DNA of 64,000 bases from contig BDGG01000001.1 of the NCBI GenBank assembly GCA_001949185.1, positions 2,044,478 to 2,108,477 of the forward strand, written 5' to 3'. A program made the translations under genes and the position numbers. The stretch comes from Ramazzottius varieornatus (taxonomy: Eukaryota > Tardigrada > Eutardigrada > Parachela > Ramazzottiidae). Below the pieces are notes generated by a model that saw nothing but the letters and a program-made list of their open reading frames with translations, was not told where the DNA came from and searched no databases. Below, piece after piece: positions 11,777 to 21,345 of this stretch. Each line of letters begins with the position of its first letter. Positions within the stretch are counted from its first letter, which is position 1.

Positions 11777-12300
11777 TTACGAACTGTCGATGTAATTTAT
11801 TCCCAGGAGCACAGTTTGCAAGGCTACTTCCCGGGCTTGCTGTAAAACGTCCTGCAGTATTTTGCACTCACTTGGAATAAAAGAGGAAGTAGGAAGAGTG
11901 TGTCCCTGTATTGACTCTGCATCGGTGGATCGATGGGTTACGCAAGTGACTGCCAGTCTGCCACTAACGTACTTCCTTGTTGAAGCAGACCGAGCTATAG
12001 CTGTTGAAAATCTGTCACAGCCTCGACAACCCATCTATCCCAGTCTCCGTTTTTGCCCATCATGGTGGAGAGGGGCTAAAAAACAGATTAACTTAGCAGG
12101 AGACAGGGAAGAGCGCGTGCATGATAGCGAAACACAGTGTATAAACTTGCCTGCCGCGATCTCTTTACATTCGCTCCAGCATTGGCCATTGATCGGCTTC
12201 CAGCCTAGCTTTGCCGTTGGCTCTTTCGGGTATCCGTCAAGCATTTTCGGGAAAAGGGCTTTACGTAAGAATTTATCGTAAACGGCTGTCCTTCCTTCTC
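11777..12300 (-). CDS. Possible small multi-exon gene, unrecognised
   Basis: Three minus-strand stretches look coding. The first (12300-12130) contains VYDKFLRKALFPKMLDGYPK, then WKPINGQCWSECKEIAAG. The second (around 12070-12000) contains MMGKNGDWDRWVVEAVTDFQ. The third (11870-11777), after an acceptor (tttattccaag), contains ECKILQDVLQQAREVALQ and ends with a stop. I could not join them with canonical splice sites in phase. The first would need a GC donor (gcag|gcaagt). It may be a decaying gene. The plus-strand frame over the same bases has no splice support. Confidence 0.3.
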
Positions 12301-12650
12301 TCTTTCAACCTTCTCTCCTCATCCAGATAGTCTTCACAGATATTGGGGCTTTATTGTTCGCACGTGAGAATAGCTTCCTTTCTTGATCTCTTCATACTTC
12401 GCGGTGAGTGACCTGAAATTTTGATTGAGCGTTAGTTCGTGCAGGAACGTACAGGCTCTAAATTTAGTTACCGTCAAAATAATCTTATGTCTGACGCCAA
12501 GAAGATTTGAATAACCATGTAATATGTGCGAATTGCGTGCAAATTCCCGAAACAGCCATTTTGAGCGTTACATAATACCAGTCAAGGCCGTGCCCCAGCA
12601 CAAGCAGGATAACTGGGAGCACGGCAAAGGATTCTGCTACGTCCTTCTCT

Positions 12651-12701
12651 CAAGTGGCGCACAATCACAGCCAATATCACTGAAAACATGCGTCACTTGA
12701 G
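12651..12701. repeat. PE1, copy 5
   Basis: caagtggcgcacaatcac .. gaaaacatgcgtcacttgag. It lies 177 bp before the start of the LEA-like gene. A separate short inverted repeat (CAAGGCCGTGCC .. GCACGGCAAAG) lies just upstream at 12582-12630. Confidence 0.8.
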
Positions 12702-12827
12702 GAAACTTCTGGGGATGTATGTTAATTTGTCGGGCTCCTAGTCTATACTCTATATCACAGTCATTCAGTCTTCGAAAATCAAACTTTCCAAGGAGAAATT
12801 CACTTTTATGTGTAAAACGAATCTTCT

Positions 12828-13474
12828 ATGTTTGGTGTAGAACTCAACATGAATAACACTGGAAGCGGAACTCGTCGGGATTGGGAAGGCCATGGCGCAA
12901 GCACCAACAGTTACCCAAGTGGACCACCGGATTTCACAAAGCCAGGTGGCGGAGCACCAGACTTTTCTCGGACTACAACTACTACTTCCGAGTCTTACAG
13001 CTCTTCTTCTACGGGTATGCCGCAGGACGGCTCGCAGGCATTCCAGAGTGACCAGTTTAGTTCGGAAGTGAGGGACCAGCCGACTGGATTGATGGGACAG
13101 GTGGCTGCGGCAACCGATACTGCCAAAGTGGCGGCCATGAGCGCCTTCGAAGGAAGCAAGAACCTGGCTCGCCAGGCATCGGAAAGCGCCAAGAACCTCG
13201 CCACAGGAGCCTGGTACGTGTCACAACCCAAATTGAATTACTGATTCGGTTTTGAATTAATTCAAATGATAGCGTAGTTCACACTGACTGGCGCATCCCT
13301 TCGTAACCCGCGAACCTTTTCTATACCATTACTTTTTGTTCATTTATTTTTACATCAGGATATCGGGACAAGCTAGACTCTGCTAAGTTAATTATTACGG
13401 GTATTCTGAATCACCATTTCTATTTTCATGTTTGCAGGGATAAGATTTCCAGCTTGACAGGACCTAAACCATAG
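12828..13474 (+). CDS. Small hydrophilic LEA-like protein
   Basis: Two exons, 12828-13213 and 13438-13474, give 140 residues; a start at the second ATG (12849) would give 133. The N-terminal two thirds is Gly/Ser/Thr/Pro-rich (GTRRDWEGH, SGPPDFTKPGGGAPDF). The C-terminal third is an Ala/Lys-rich amphipathic helix (TDTAKVAAMSAFEGSKNLAR, then ASESAKNLATGAWDKIS). Lys/Ala 11-mer-like periodicity of this kind is typical of group 3 LEA and other anhydrobiosis-related hydrophilic proteins, so a desiccation-protection role is plausible. I see no exact family motif, so this is inference from composition. There is no signal peptide. Confidence 0.7.
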
Positions 13475-14388
13475 TCTGGAGCCGACTTCCTCATTTTCTC
13501 CTTCTTTACAACCTGGATCGATGACTCCCTTTCCCTCGTCTCCTGGCGTTTCATCCCATGTGCATTCAGGACCGTTTTATAACCGAGTACCTGAGGCACT
13601 TGTTCAGACATTCGTATTGTGTAGACCGTGTGATTACGTAGCTAGGGTTCTCCGGGTTGGCTGGGATCTTCATTTGCCTGTGTTGAGTCTCTTTGACGTT
13701 CGTCACGCTGCATGTCAATGTGTCCATATGGATCCTTATTGGTGCGTTATATATAGCAATGGATACAGTAACATCATCTGGCATATTGATGTTCTGAACG
13801 GCTAATTTGACGTCTTAACTGTTTTTCTGACACTGTCATACGAATAGTCGGAAGAGATCCGTTCGGTCTCGCCTGATCGATTTTCCCCCGAAGCTGTAGG
13901 GCGTCCCTCAAGCGTCCTCCCACATGTAAAACTATCCCTTTACAATACCGTATCTGACTGTTACCCAGTACGAGCTACTGCATTCCGACATAACCACCCT
14001 GTATAAAGATTTCGAACAAGCTAAAAGTGCCCAGGTATTCGACGAACCCAACCTTAGTCGACCTCAGCTCAACGTTTCCTGCTTTTACAGCCAAGTGAAA
14101 TACTACTTGGTCCTTAGTCGTCATCGAGGCCTGCAACGATGCAAGGACACTCTTGAAGTCGCCGAATGGCTTCCGTACGGTTAGCTTCCTTCGTCCTGCG
14201 TGGTTCGGGGCGAGATCCGCAGGATAACGTCTTGATTCCACTGTCCCGTTGCTTGTACTACCGCCAAAACGTCAGACTACTGTATCAGGTTCGCTCATTG
14301 TGCTTCGTGTAATCAGAAGTGTCTAGAAGTCCGTCATGGTCCCGCCACTTCCTACCTGCTGCCTTGAATCGTCAACATGGACCTAAGA
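13475..14388. other. Region with one exon-sized open segment, strand uncertain
   Basis: Between the LEA-like gene and the next minus-strand gene, 13969-14184 is open and protein-like on both strands in antisense codon register. On plus, after acceptor gactgttacccag, it reads SDITTLYKDFEQAKSAQVF and SCFYSQVKYYLVLSRHRGL and stops at 14184. On minus it reads KLTVRKPFGDFKSVLASLQ and DQVVFHLAVKAGNVELRST and stops near 13975. One is the shadow of the other. No partner exon was found. The rest of the region shows nothing I can support. Confidence 0.3.
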
Positions 14389-15199
14389 TTAGTACTGAAC
14401 CAAATTTGCCTGGGGCCCCCAGAGCGGCGATATCATCGCTACCACGGCGAAAGCAAACAGGCTCAATAATTCTGGAATCATCCTTGGTCCTTCGGCTCGG
14501 TAGACCGTCTTCAGCTCTTGCGGATCCATCAGGACAACGTAGTCTCCAAACGTAAAGCATACCGTGAATTTGACTTGACCATCTCGGAAGTGTACTTGGG
14601 ACTCTCACCCTCAGCTTCGTTTTGCTTTCTTTCCTGTAGAAGAGCAGAACACACGGTAGTAATGCCCTACATACTGCATTTCGCACAAACTAGCAATTAC
14701 GTCACGAATATTGTATAGTGACCGGCATGATGACCATATACAACCAGCACTAAACGATGACGTCAGGCGCGTTAGGACTATCAAATTTACCTGATTTTCG
14801 GAGGTTGAACCGGTATCCAACAAAGCATTGACGGTGTTGCCATCTTTGTACCCGGGAACCAGGGGCTGCTGAAACCCCACCGCTTTAAATTTCTCCTTGT
14901 CGAGCGAGGTGGCACCAGTTCTTTCATGTTTCAAGATGACGTCTGATGTTGAAGTCTCGCCAAGTCGAACTGTCCCATCCTTTGAGAATATGATCGGAAG
15001 TGGTAATTTTTACGTCATACGTCGGCCGGAAGTACAAGTCGTCGGCGGAGTTGTAGAAAACCTCCAACACGTCATGCACTAGCTCGCGTCTTCCGGTAAG
15101 AAACTCGTAGTTCCCTCGTCTGTGTCGGAGACCGAGTTCGCTGTATTCAGGCAGATCTGGATCGAGCGATAGCGGTGGTCCGAATGTCCGGCAGGTGGG
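14389..15199 (-). CDS. Probable membrane-anchored protein, unrecognised, with a frame break
   Basis: After an acceptor (gcggctcctag) at 15199, one frame reads LDPDLPEYSELGL, GRRELVHDVLEVFYNSADDL and YFRPTYDVKITTSDH. Near 14981-14993 the protein-like text moves to another frame (FSKDGTVRLGETSTSDVILK) and runs to a donor at about 14808 (TGSTSENQ, gtaaat). A last exon from about 14611 reads VHFRDGQVKFTVCFTFGDY, then RMIPELLSLFAFAVVAMIS and a stop at 14389-14391, suggesting a C-terminal membrane helix. The fold looks beta-rich and extracellular. The start exon was not found. The frame change may be an indel or a sign of a pseudogene. Confidence 0.45.
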
Positions 15200-16677
15200 C
15201 TAGGAGCCGCCGAGTTGCTCTGTACAGACTGTACACCAGACGCGAACGAAGGAAGTCGATCTTTTGGGAACATAAAATGGCTCCACGGTCGAAATGGATG
15301 TTGTTGATTCGATTCTATCTATTGCAGTGGCAGTGGAAGGGGAAGTTTGCAGGAGAAGATCGCTAAGTAAGGAGAGTCACAATTTATGCCAAGTCGGCCT
15401 GCCAGACTGAATCTGTAAAGGAGACCGCGATGATGTAGACTTTTGTGTGAGGATTAAGAGCGGGAAAAAAAGGCCAGAACGTTCGGGCTGCTCACCAACA
15501 GATCCTCGACATTCTGCACTCCCGAATGTGCGCTTAAAACGGTCGGATTTTTGCTGTGTGATCAAAAAGACTGTTATTTGGCGAGCAGTAGTGTCTGGTT
15601 TGTTTGTTTATTTCTACCGTTGATCCATGCGCGTCTGGAGTCTCTGGGTTCTCTGGACTGATTTCGTTCACCGAAGCCTTGTTCTCGTAGTCACAACGTA
15701 GTGTTTCAGACTTCGAAATGGGTGGACTCTGAAATAACAGCTGTGATTACTGAATGATCTGTTGGAGAAGAGAGGATGGGACGTTCAAAAGAAGTGTTGG
15801 TCTATGAGCAGTTGGGAGTTGGTAAGCAGCCGTCACTGATGTGCTGCTGAAGCGCGCGTTGCTGGAAGCAAGGACCGTAATGTATCCTTGACGTTATGCA
15901 TCAAAGCATAATGCGGGGCAGATTTTAGTCATGACGCAACCGTTCTGTGACGTACCAGATTGTTAGTTTGACCAAAAAGTAAGATCATTCAATCAACCTC
16001 CACCGCAGCTTGGTTATGAAAAAGAATCAAAACCACACCTCGGTTGATTGACTGCACCTGTCAGCTCAATATTCGAAAAAGCACTTATGCCGGGATTCGA
16101 TGCCAAGGTTTCCTATATACGAGACCTGGCTCCGGTAAATTTATGGCCTACCATTTTAACTTTGTGCGTTTTGGCTTGCTATGCTTCGACAGACGCGCGC
16201 TTCAGCAGCACATCACTGGCAGCGATTTCACTTCCCGTTCCGGCATCGCGCTTGCTGAAGTATGAACCTAGCGTTTGTACGAAACCCACAACACGGGTCA
16301 CAGGACATCGCCTGTTCAAAAGTGAAGCCGTCCTTCAATCCTCCTTATCCCAGCCTGAAGCACCACGCTAATGAATGCGACCAAGCCCTTCGCGCGTCAT
16401 CGGTTTGATCGACGAGGGAAGGAGATCGATTGAAGCTTGCGCAAATGCAGACACCTGATGGAGGATAGCGTGAGCGATGGAAGTACAATCCACAGGACGC
16501 GCCGTTCTCTCGACCCAGTCTCTGAGGACTTTGATGTGGTACGGCAACGTTTGGTGAGTCGTGCTCAGCGGAATAATTTAAGAGAATCTCCATCAGTGAC
16601 TCTGTTCTTCCACTGTTGCCATATGTTCTTCTCTGGCAACGCGTAAAGTTCTTCCTCTATCTGAACTCCACCTCGCC
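15200..16677. other. Stretch without a supported gene
   Basis: Short open frames are present on both strands, including one at 16048 that starts with TTG rather than ATG, but none has splice context or convincing protein character. It may hold 5' exons of the minus-strand gene ending at 14389: an acceptor-like ctcctttacag sits near 15410-15420 on the minus strand. Confidence 0.4.
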
Positions 16678-19600
16678 ATGATCACACTACGATGTCTGGT
16701 ATTATGCGGCTGTTTTGGACTTATCTTTTGCCTAGATATCAAGTTTAAACACCACAGCCAGGCGGAACTCGAAGAAGCGCTGGTCAACATCGTCGAAGCA
16801 TGCCCCAACATCACGCGCGTCTACCAGCTGGAGAATCCTTCCGTCCTGGGGACGCCGTTATGGGTGCTGGAGATGTCGGACAATCCTGGCGTTCATGAAC
16901 CCAGTAAGCCTTGATTCTATTCCCCGAAAAATAGTATGAGTTTAGTCCAGAACAATCGAAATTGTGCTGTTATCCGATACGCCATTTCCAGGTAAACCGT
17001 GACGTCACTGCGGTTTCATTTTGCAGTGACGTCGGGCGCAAGTTGTAAATGGGACACCAGCAAATGATTCCACCCAGATCGTGTTCACCAGTAGCGCACT
17101 TTTCCAGTGTTATTGGCAGAGAGTGTGCGTCACTTGGAAAACGATCTGCGTGAATCATTCCCAAATAGCTTTCTTTTCGATTTTGTGTTACAATTCACCT
17201 GACTGACTTACATCAAACTCTTTCGATCTTCTAGACTTCGTCGGCCTATAAGGTTGAGTTTAAAAGACTTGGATAGTTGTTGATCATGTTTTTCGATTCT
17301 AGCCGAGCCTGAATTCAAGTACACTGCCAACATCCACGGTAACGAAGTGGTCGGACGCGAACTGATTCTCCACCTGGCCGCCTACCTTTGCGAAGAGTAC
17401 CAAGCCGGAAACAAGGATATCCGGGCTCTGATCGACTCTACCCGCATCCACCTGCTGCCGACGGCCAACCCGGATGGGTACGCCGCTGCAGCTGTCAACG
17501 GGCCCAAAGGAGAGTGGCTTGAAGGTCGTTCCAATGCCAACGGCGTCGACCTTAATCGCGACTTCCCTGACCTGAACCAACTCGCTTACGAAGAGGGCAA
17601 CTCGGTCACCAAGAATAGCTACAACAAGATGCTGCAGGTGGCCAATCAGTTTGCACAAGTAAGTCTTTCTGGTTGATTTCCGGTTCGGTAAACAGGAAAT
17701 ATTTTCGCGAAAAAACAGACGAAATGTTTAAAAAACGTTTTCCACGCTGAAGAAGAAGAACAAGAGCAGTCAAAAGGACACTAAAGTGGTGGATTTAATA
17801 ATTAAAATTGATCTGGGATTTCGTTTCCGCAGATGCAACCGGAAACACTCTCGTTGGTCACATGGATCTTCGATAATCCCTTCGTCTTGTCGGGTAGTCT
17901 ACATGGTGGTGACCTTGTTGTCAACTACCCGTACGACGAAAGCCGATCCGGGAAGCCATCGGAAGAGTACACGGCATCACCTGACGACGAGACCTTCAAA
18001 CAGCTGGCGTTGGCCTACGCCAGCAACCATCGTCAGATGATGAATGTTGCACGAAGTGCGTGCGAGCTGAACGGTGTCAACTTCGCCAAGCAGGGTGGAA
18101 TTACGAACGGCGCTGACTGGTAAAAACCATAATCCGCGACCACACCCAACTTCAAAACCTAAAATGAAATGTTTGATCAAGGGATGCAAAAACGACAAAA
18201 TCGGGCTGCAAGGGGCGCATTTTGGCAGCTAGTATCACTAAAAGTGCGCCACTTAAGAGAACAACCGTGTCGACGTTGTTCCAGACCTCCCATACCAACG
18301 CATAAATAGAATCGAAACTAGATTAGGATTTGATGCCTTCTCTATGACCTTCTCACGCGTAAAAAGTCCAAGCCCTGGACGTTTTTTCGAGCCGTTGGTT
18401 TTGTTATCCTTGAGCGTATTTATAGGTACAGTGTTCGAGGAGGCATGCAAGACTTCAATTACTTGGCTTCGAATGCATTGGAGCTGACAATGGAGTTGGG
18501 CTGCCGCAAGTTCCCTGAAGAGAAGGAACTGAAGCGTTATTGGGACGACAACAAGGAAGCCCTCTTGAACTTTATGTGGCAGGTATTAATCAACAGCGTT
18601 ATCAATAGTCCTCTCCACTCCAGGTCATCCCGGATAATACATTTAATCTCCAGGGTTTACCATTCTGACAAAGGCGAAAGAATAATTTCTGATTGACATC
18701 ACTTGACCTTTTCCACAAAAATATCCATAGAAAATTCTGGAAATTTCAGCACTGACTTTTCTTGTAAATTTTTTCCCATTCAATGGTGACATTACCTTCT
18801 TCCTTTTTCAGGCGCATATCGGTGTGAAGGGTCTCGTGTACGACCTCATCACCGGAGAACCCATCTCAAACGCCGTGATTGTCGTCAGGAACATCACTAA
18901 TGGAAAGGATGAGCGACTCAACCACAACATCACCTCGAGTAAGTTCGTTAATCACAGCGCGGCTGTAAGCCTTTTAAGTGCAATCGGATAAAGCCCCGAG
19001 CAGCTCACACTCGTGGTTTCAAGTGTAATCCTTGAGAGCGGAAGCAGGGCGCAGTCATCCCGCACGGAGGCTTCCGTAATCCCGGAGAGGCCTTTGAAAC
19101 AACAAGGATGTTTTTGCTTTCTAAATATTAAATATAGAACGACTTGAAGCGTGTTGGTCCACGTTTAATATTTCTGTTAAATTTAGACGAATGGTTTTAA
19201 CTGGTTAAATATTACATGGAAGGTTAGCCATGGTCGGTTCAATCATATATATCTGTCTTTTCAGCACAATATGGCGACTACTTCCGACTACTATCCCAAG
19301 GTAAATATGAGATATACGTCGAAGCTCCCGGCTACATCCCACAAGTGGAAGTGGTAACGGTGAAGGCTCAACGCGCAAACCGAAACGAGCCTCCAGTCGA
19401 GCCCGTCCTGGTGACTTTCGCCATGATCCCACGCCAGATCGACCAGACGGCTTATCTGGAGAACTTGAGGTAAGACTTTCAATCGGAAAACCGGGAAGCT
19501 CCGAATTCCACAAGAACCGACGATCTACGCTTGGGCACGGCCTGGTCTGGCGACGGGCATTAGTCAAGGCCGTGTCGTGAGTTATGAACCAGATCGTTAT

Positions 19601-20089
19601 CCCAAGGGGCGCAAGCTTTCGTTGTTACTGATCGAAAGCGTGCGCCACTTGGAAAACGATCTGGATCAGATCATCTGTCCACGTCCCCAGTATGATATGA
19701 GCATTCAGTTCAAGATCGCATACTATTTCAGTGCTGATCGAGCCGCGGCCGATGACGAGCAAGACTACTCGGATTTGGAAGGAGACAGAGAAGCTTTGCC
19801 GAAAGGTCGGCAGGAAGACGATGACGTCCGGAACGTAATGGACCTGCTAAAGAACTCCCCGCGACACGGCGTCGTTCCTTTGTCACAGGAAATGAACGTG
19901 AGTCCCGCCAATGACGAGGAAGCTGTCAAGGAAATCCTGAAAATGCTAGAGGAATCAGGTTACCCCTCAATGAACACAGTCAGTGAGGAGAAAGAACAGA
20001 AGTCCGTGAAGAAAGAGAAGGGCAACAATGAAAAGAAGATACCAACGCTGGCGGAGATCCTACCGAAAATGAAGACACGAAAAAGTTGA
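16678..20089 (+). CDS. M14 metallocarboxypeptidase, CPE/CPN/CPM subfamily
   Basis: Seven exons: 16678-16903, 17303-17658, 17833-18119, 18426-18582, 18812-18938, 19265-19469, 19732-20089 (571 aa). Removes C-terminal basic residues from peptides, acting in the secretory pathway or outside the cell. It starts with a signal peptide ([14 protein letters not shown]). Zinc ligands are in HGNE (about residue 87) and GSLHGG. The substrate-site motifs [10 protein letters not shown] and DLNRDFPD are present, and the catalytic Glu sits in [20 protein letters not shown], very close to carboxypeptidase E. A transthyretin-like beta-domain follows ([17 protein letters not shown]). The last exon encodes about 118 acidic, Lys/Glu-rich, disordered residues that are unusual for the family. 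Three introns carry PE1 hairpins. Confidence 0.93.
17000..17033. repeat. Short inverted repeat tgacgtcactgc / gcagtgacgtc
   Basis: Perfect 11-12 bp arms around an 11 bp loop in intron 1 of the carboxypeptidase, 50 bases from a PE1 copy. The GACGTC ends match the outer ends of PE1. Confidence 0.7.
17088..17137. repeat. PE1, copy 6
   Basis: cagtagcgcacttttccag .. gagagtgtgcgtcacttgg. The left flank CAGCAAATGATTCCACCCAGATCGTG is the reverse complement of the right-hand consensus, showing that the palindrome is longer than the core. Carboxypeptidase intron 1. Confidence 0.85.
18208..18255. repeat. PE1, copy 7 (decayed)
   Basis: gcaaggggcgcattttggc .. ctaaaagtgcgccactta. Carboxypeptidase intron 3. 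Confidence 0.7.
19587..19667. repeat. PE1, copy 8 (long form)
   Basis: Core 19602-19652 (ccaaggggcgcaagctttcg .. cgaaagcgtgcgccacttgg), with outer arms GAACCAGATCGTTATC and AAAACGATCTGGATC. It lies in carboxypeptidase intron 6, ending 65 bases before the last exon. Confidence 0.9.
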
Positions 20090-20345
20090 CGATAGATAAT
20101 AACCTCTATTGTGGGAAAAGGAAGATGAGCTGAGGTTATTTACGCGTTTCTTTCATGTATTTTAAAACGGCTTTTTCCGGTCATTACCCCTTTCGGTGCA
20201 AATTTCATCTTTGACATTACAACCGGCAAAGCGATGGCTCTTGTAACAGTCCTGCACCGTCAGGTCGAATTTCAGGGAATCCATCTAGCACCGCACAATC
20301 CATTTCCCATTTTGTTCATTCTATGAATGGATTTTTGTTACAAAG

Positions 20346-20351
20346 TTTATT
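20346..20351 (-). terminator. Polyadenylation signal AATAAA (minus strand)
   Basis: tttatt on the plus strand reads AATAAA on minus, about 195 bases past the stop of the hydrophilic gene ending at 20545. Confidence 0.4.
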
Positions 20352-20544
20352 ATTGCTTGTCAGAACTAGTCATTGCTTCCATCACAAAATATAACTAAAA
20401 ACCTAGACGGAAGAGGAAAGTGTCTTTGACGAAAGAAAACTTTAGCAATTTGGCGGCAAAAGTAAACTAGAACAACCTTAAAAAACTGTCGTGCAAGCAT
20501 GTCAAGATGAGACTCCGAGGGGTAAAGGTTGTGAAAGAAATATA

Positions 20545-20949
20545 TCAAGGATTAAAATTACTTGTGTGTTCCTTCTGCTGCTCCTTATTTTTCTCCGGTA
20601 CGTCTTTCGTGGCTTCACTTACAACACCATTCTCACTCGGCCTGGTAGTTAGTGTCCCAAACTCGTTTACACCTTCCGGGTTCTTCACCGGATCGCGGTT
20701 CTCCCTCATCACAGCCGCACCGGCAACATCCGTAGCCATCGTGGCACCTTCTCGTGCTATCTTTGCCTGCCCTTGCGTACTATACTTGATCACTTCTTGA
20801 TTCCGCACGTTCTGATCTTGCCTCCTTTGGAAGTTAACGTTTCCCAGGATATGATTGATCGAAGCATCCAAACCAACAGGCAGATCGGCCTTGTTTAACT
20901 GCGCATCCATGTGCTTCTCCTTCCCCTCAATTGTCTCGCTCATCTTCAC
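20545..20949 (-). CDS. Small hydrophilic protein, unrecognised
   Basis: Single-exon frame of 134 residues (132 if the second ATG at 20943 is used). It is almost free of large hydrophobics and Cys, and rich in Asn, Gln, Glu, Lys and Thr: IEGKEKHMDAQLNKADLP, NVNFQRRQDQNVRNQEVIKY, KDVPEKNKEQQKEHTSNF. A central Ala/Thr stretch (AREGATMATDVAGAAV) may form an amphipathic helix. The composition is that of intrinsically disordered, heat-soluble proteins. It is a second hydrophilic candidate beside the LEA-like gene at 12.8 kb, but no family motif is recognised. Confidence 0.7.
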   Translation of the reverse strand: MKMSETIEGKEKHMDAQLNKADLPVGLDASINHILGNVNFQRRQDQNVRNQEVIKYSTQGQAKIAREGATMATDVAGAAVMRENRDPVKNPEGVNEFGTLTTRPSENGVVSEATKDVPEKNKEQQKEHTSNFNP

Positions 20950-21160
20950 TGATCAACTTTCGAGAAAACAACGGGAAGGTGAACCCGCGAGCCACTGATC
21001 CCACCTCGTCAAGCAGCGCAGGCGCTCAAGTGAATCGGCGCAAACCTTGTCACGCAAGCAAGCGGAAGGATGACTACCCACAATGTCAAACGATGCAGTA
21101 GAACAAACGATTGATCAGGTTTACCTACAGGGCGAACAAGCTCGACAGGGTGTCATCCCC

Positions 21161-21210
21161 CAAGTGGCGCACGATCTCGGTATTATTAGCTACAGGCATG
21201 CGTCAGTTCA
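21161..21210. repeat. PE1, copy 9
   Basis: caagtggcgcacgatctcgg .. gcatgcgtcagttca, right flank AAAACGATCTTTCAAG. It lies between two minus-strand genes. Confidence 0.75.
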
Positions 21211-21345
21211 AAAACGATCTTTCAAGTATGTTCGCGTTGGTCCCACTTCATCCGATGTCCCATACCTGTTCAAGAAACTGTGAGGTAAGCCTATAGGCAG
21301 AAGCTGGTGCTGGTGACTGGTGAGAGGAATGGTGAAATCCTGGCA

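Noticed and set aside
11862-12281. Plus-strand 139-codon open frame
   Set aside because: No splice context or protein character; the minus strand over the same bases reads more like protein.
16048-16371. 107-codon plus frame with a hydrophobic segment
   Set aside because: It begins at TTG, not ATG, and has no acceptor placing it in a gene.
19577-19731. Extension of the last carboxypeptidase exon upstream to 19577
   Set aside because: It would translate the PE1 element; the acceptor at 19731 restores phase with the preceding exon.
21083-21283. Plus-strand 66-codon open frame starting with ATG
   Set aside because: It runs through the PE1 palindrome and has no other support.
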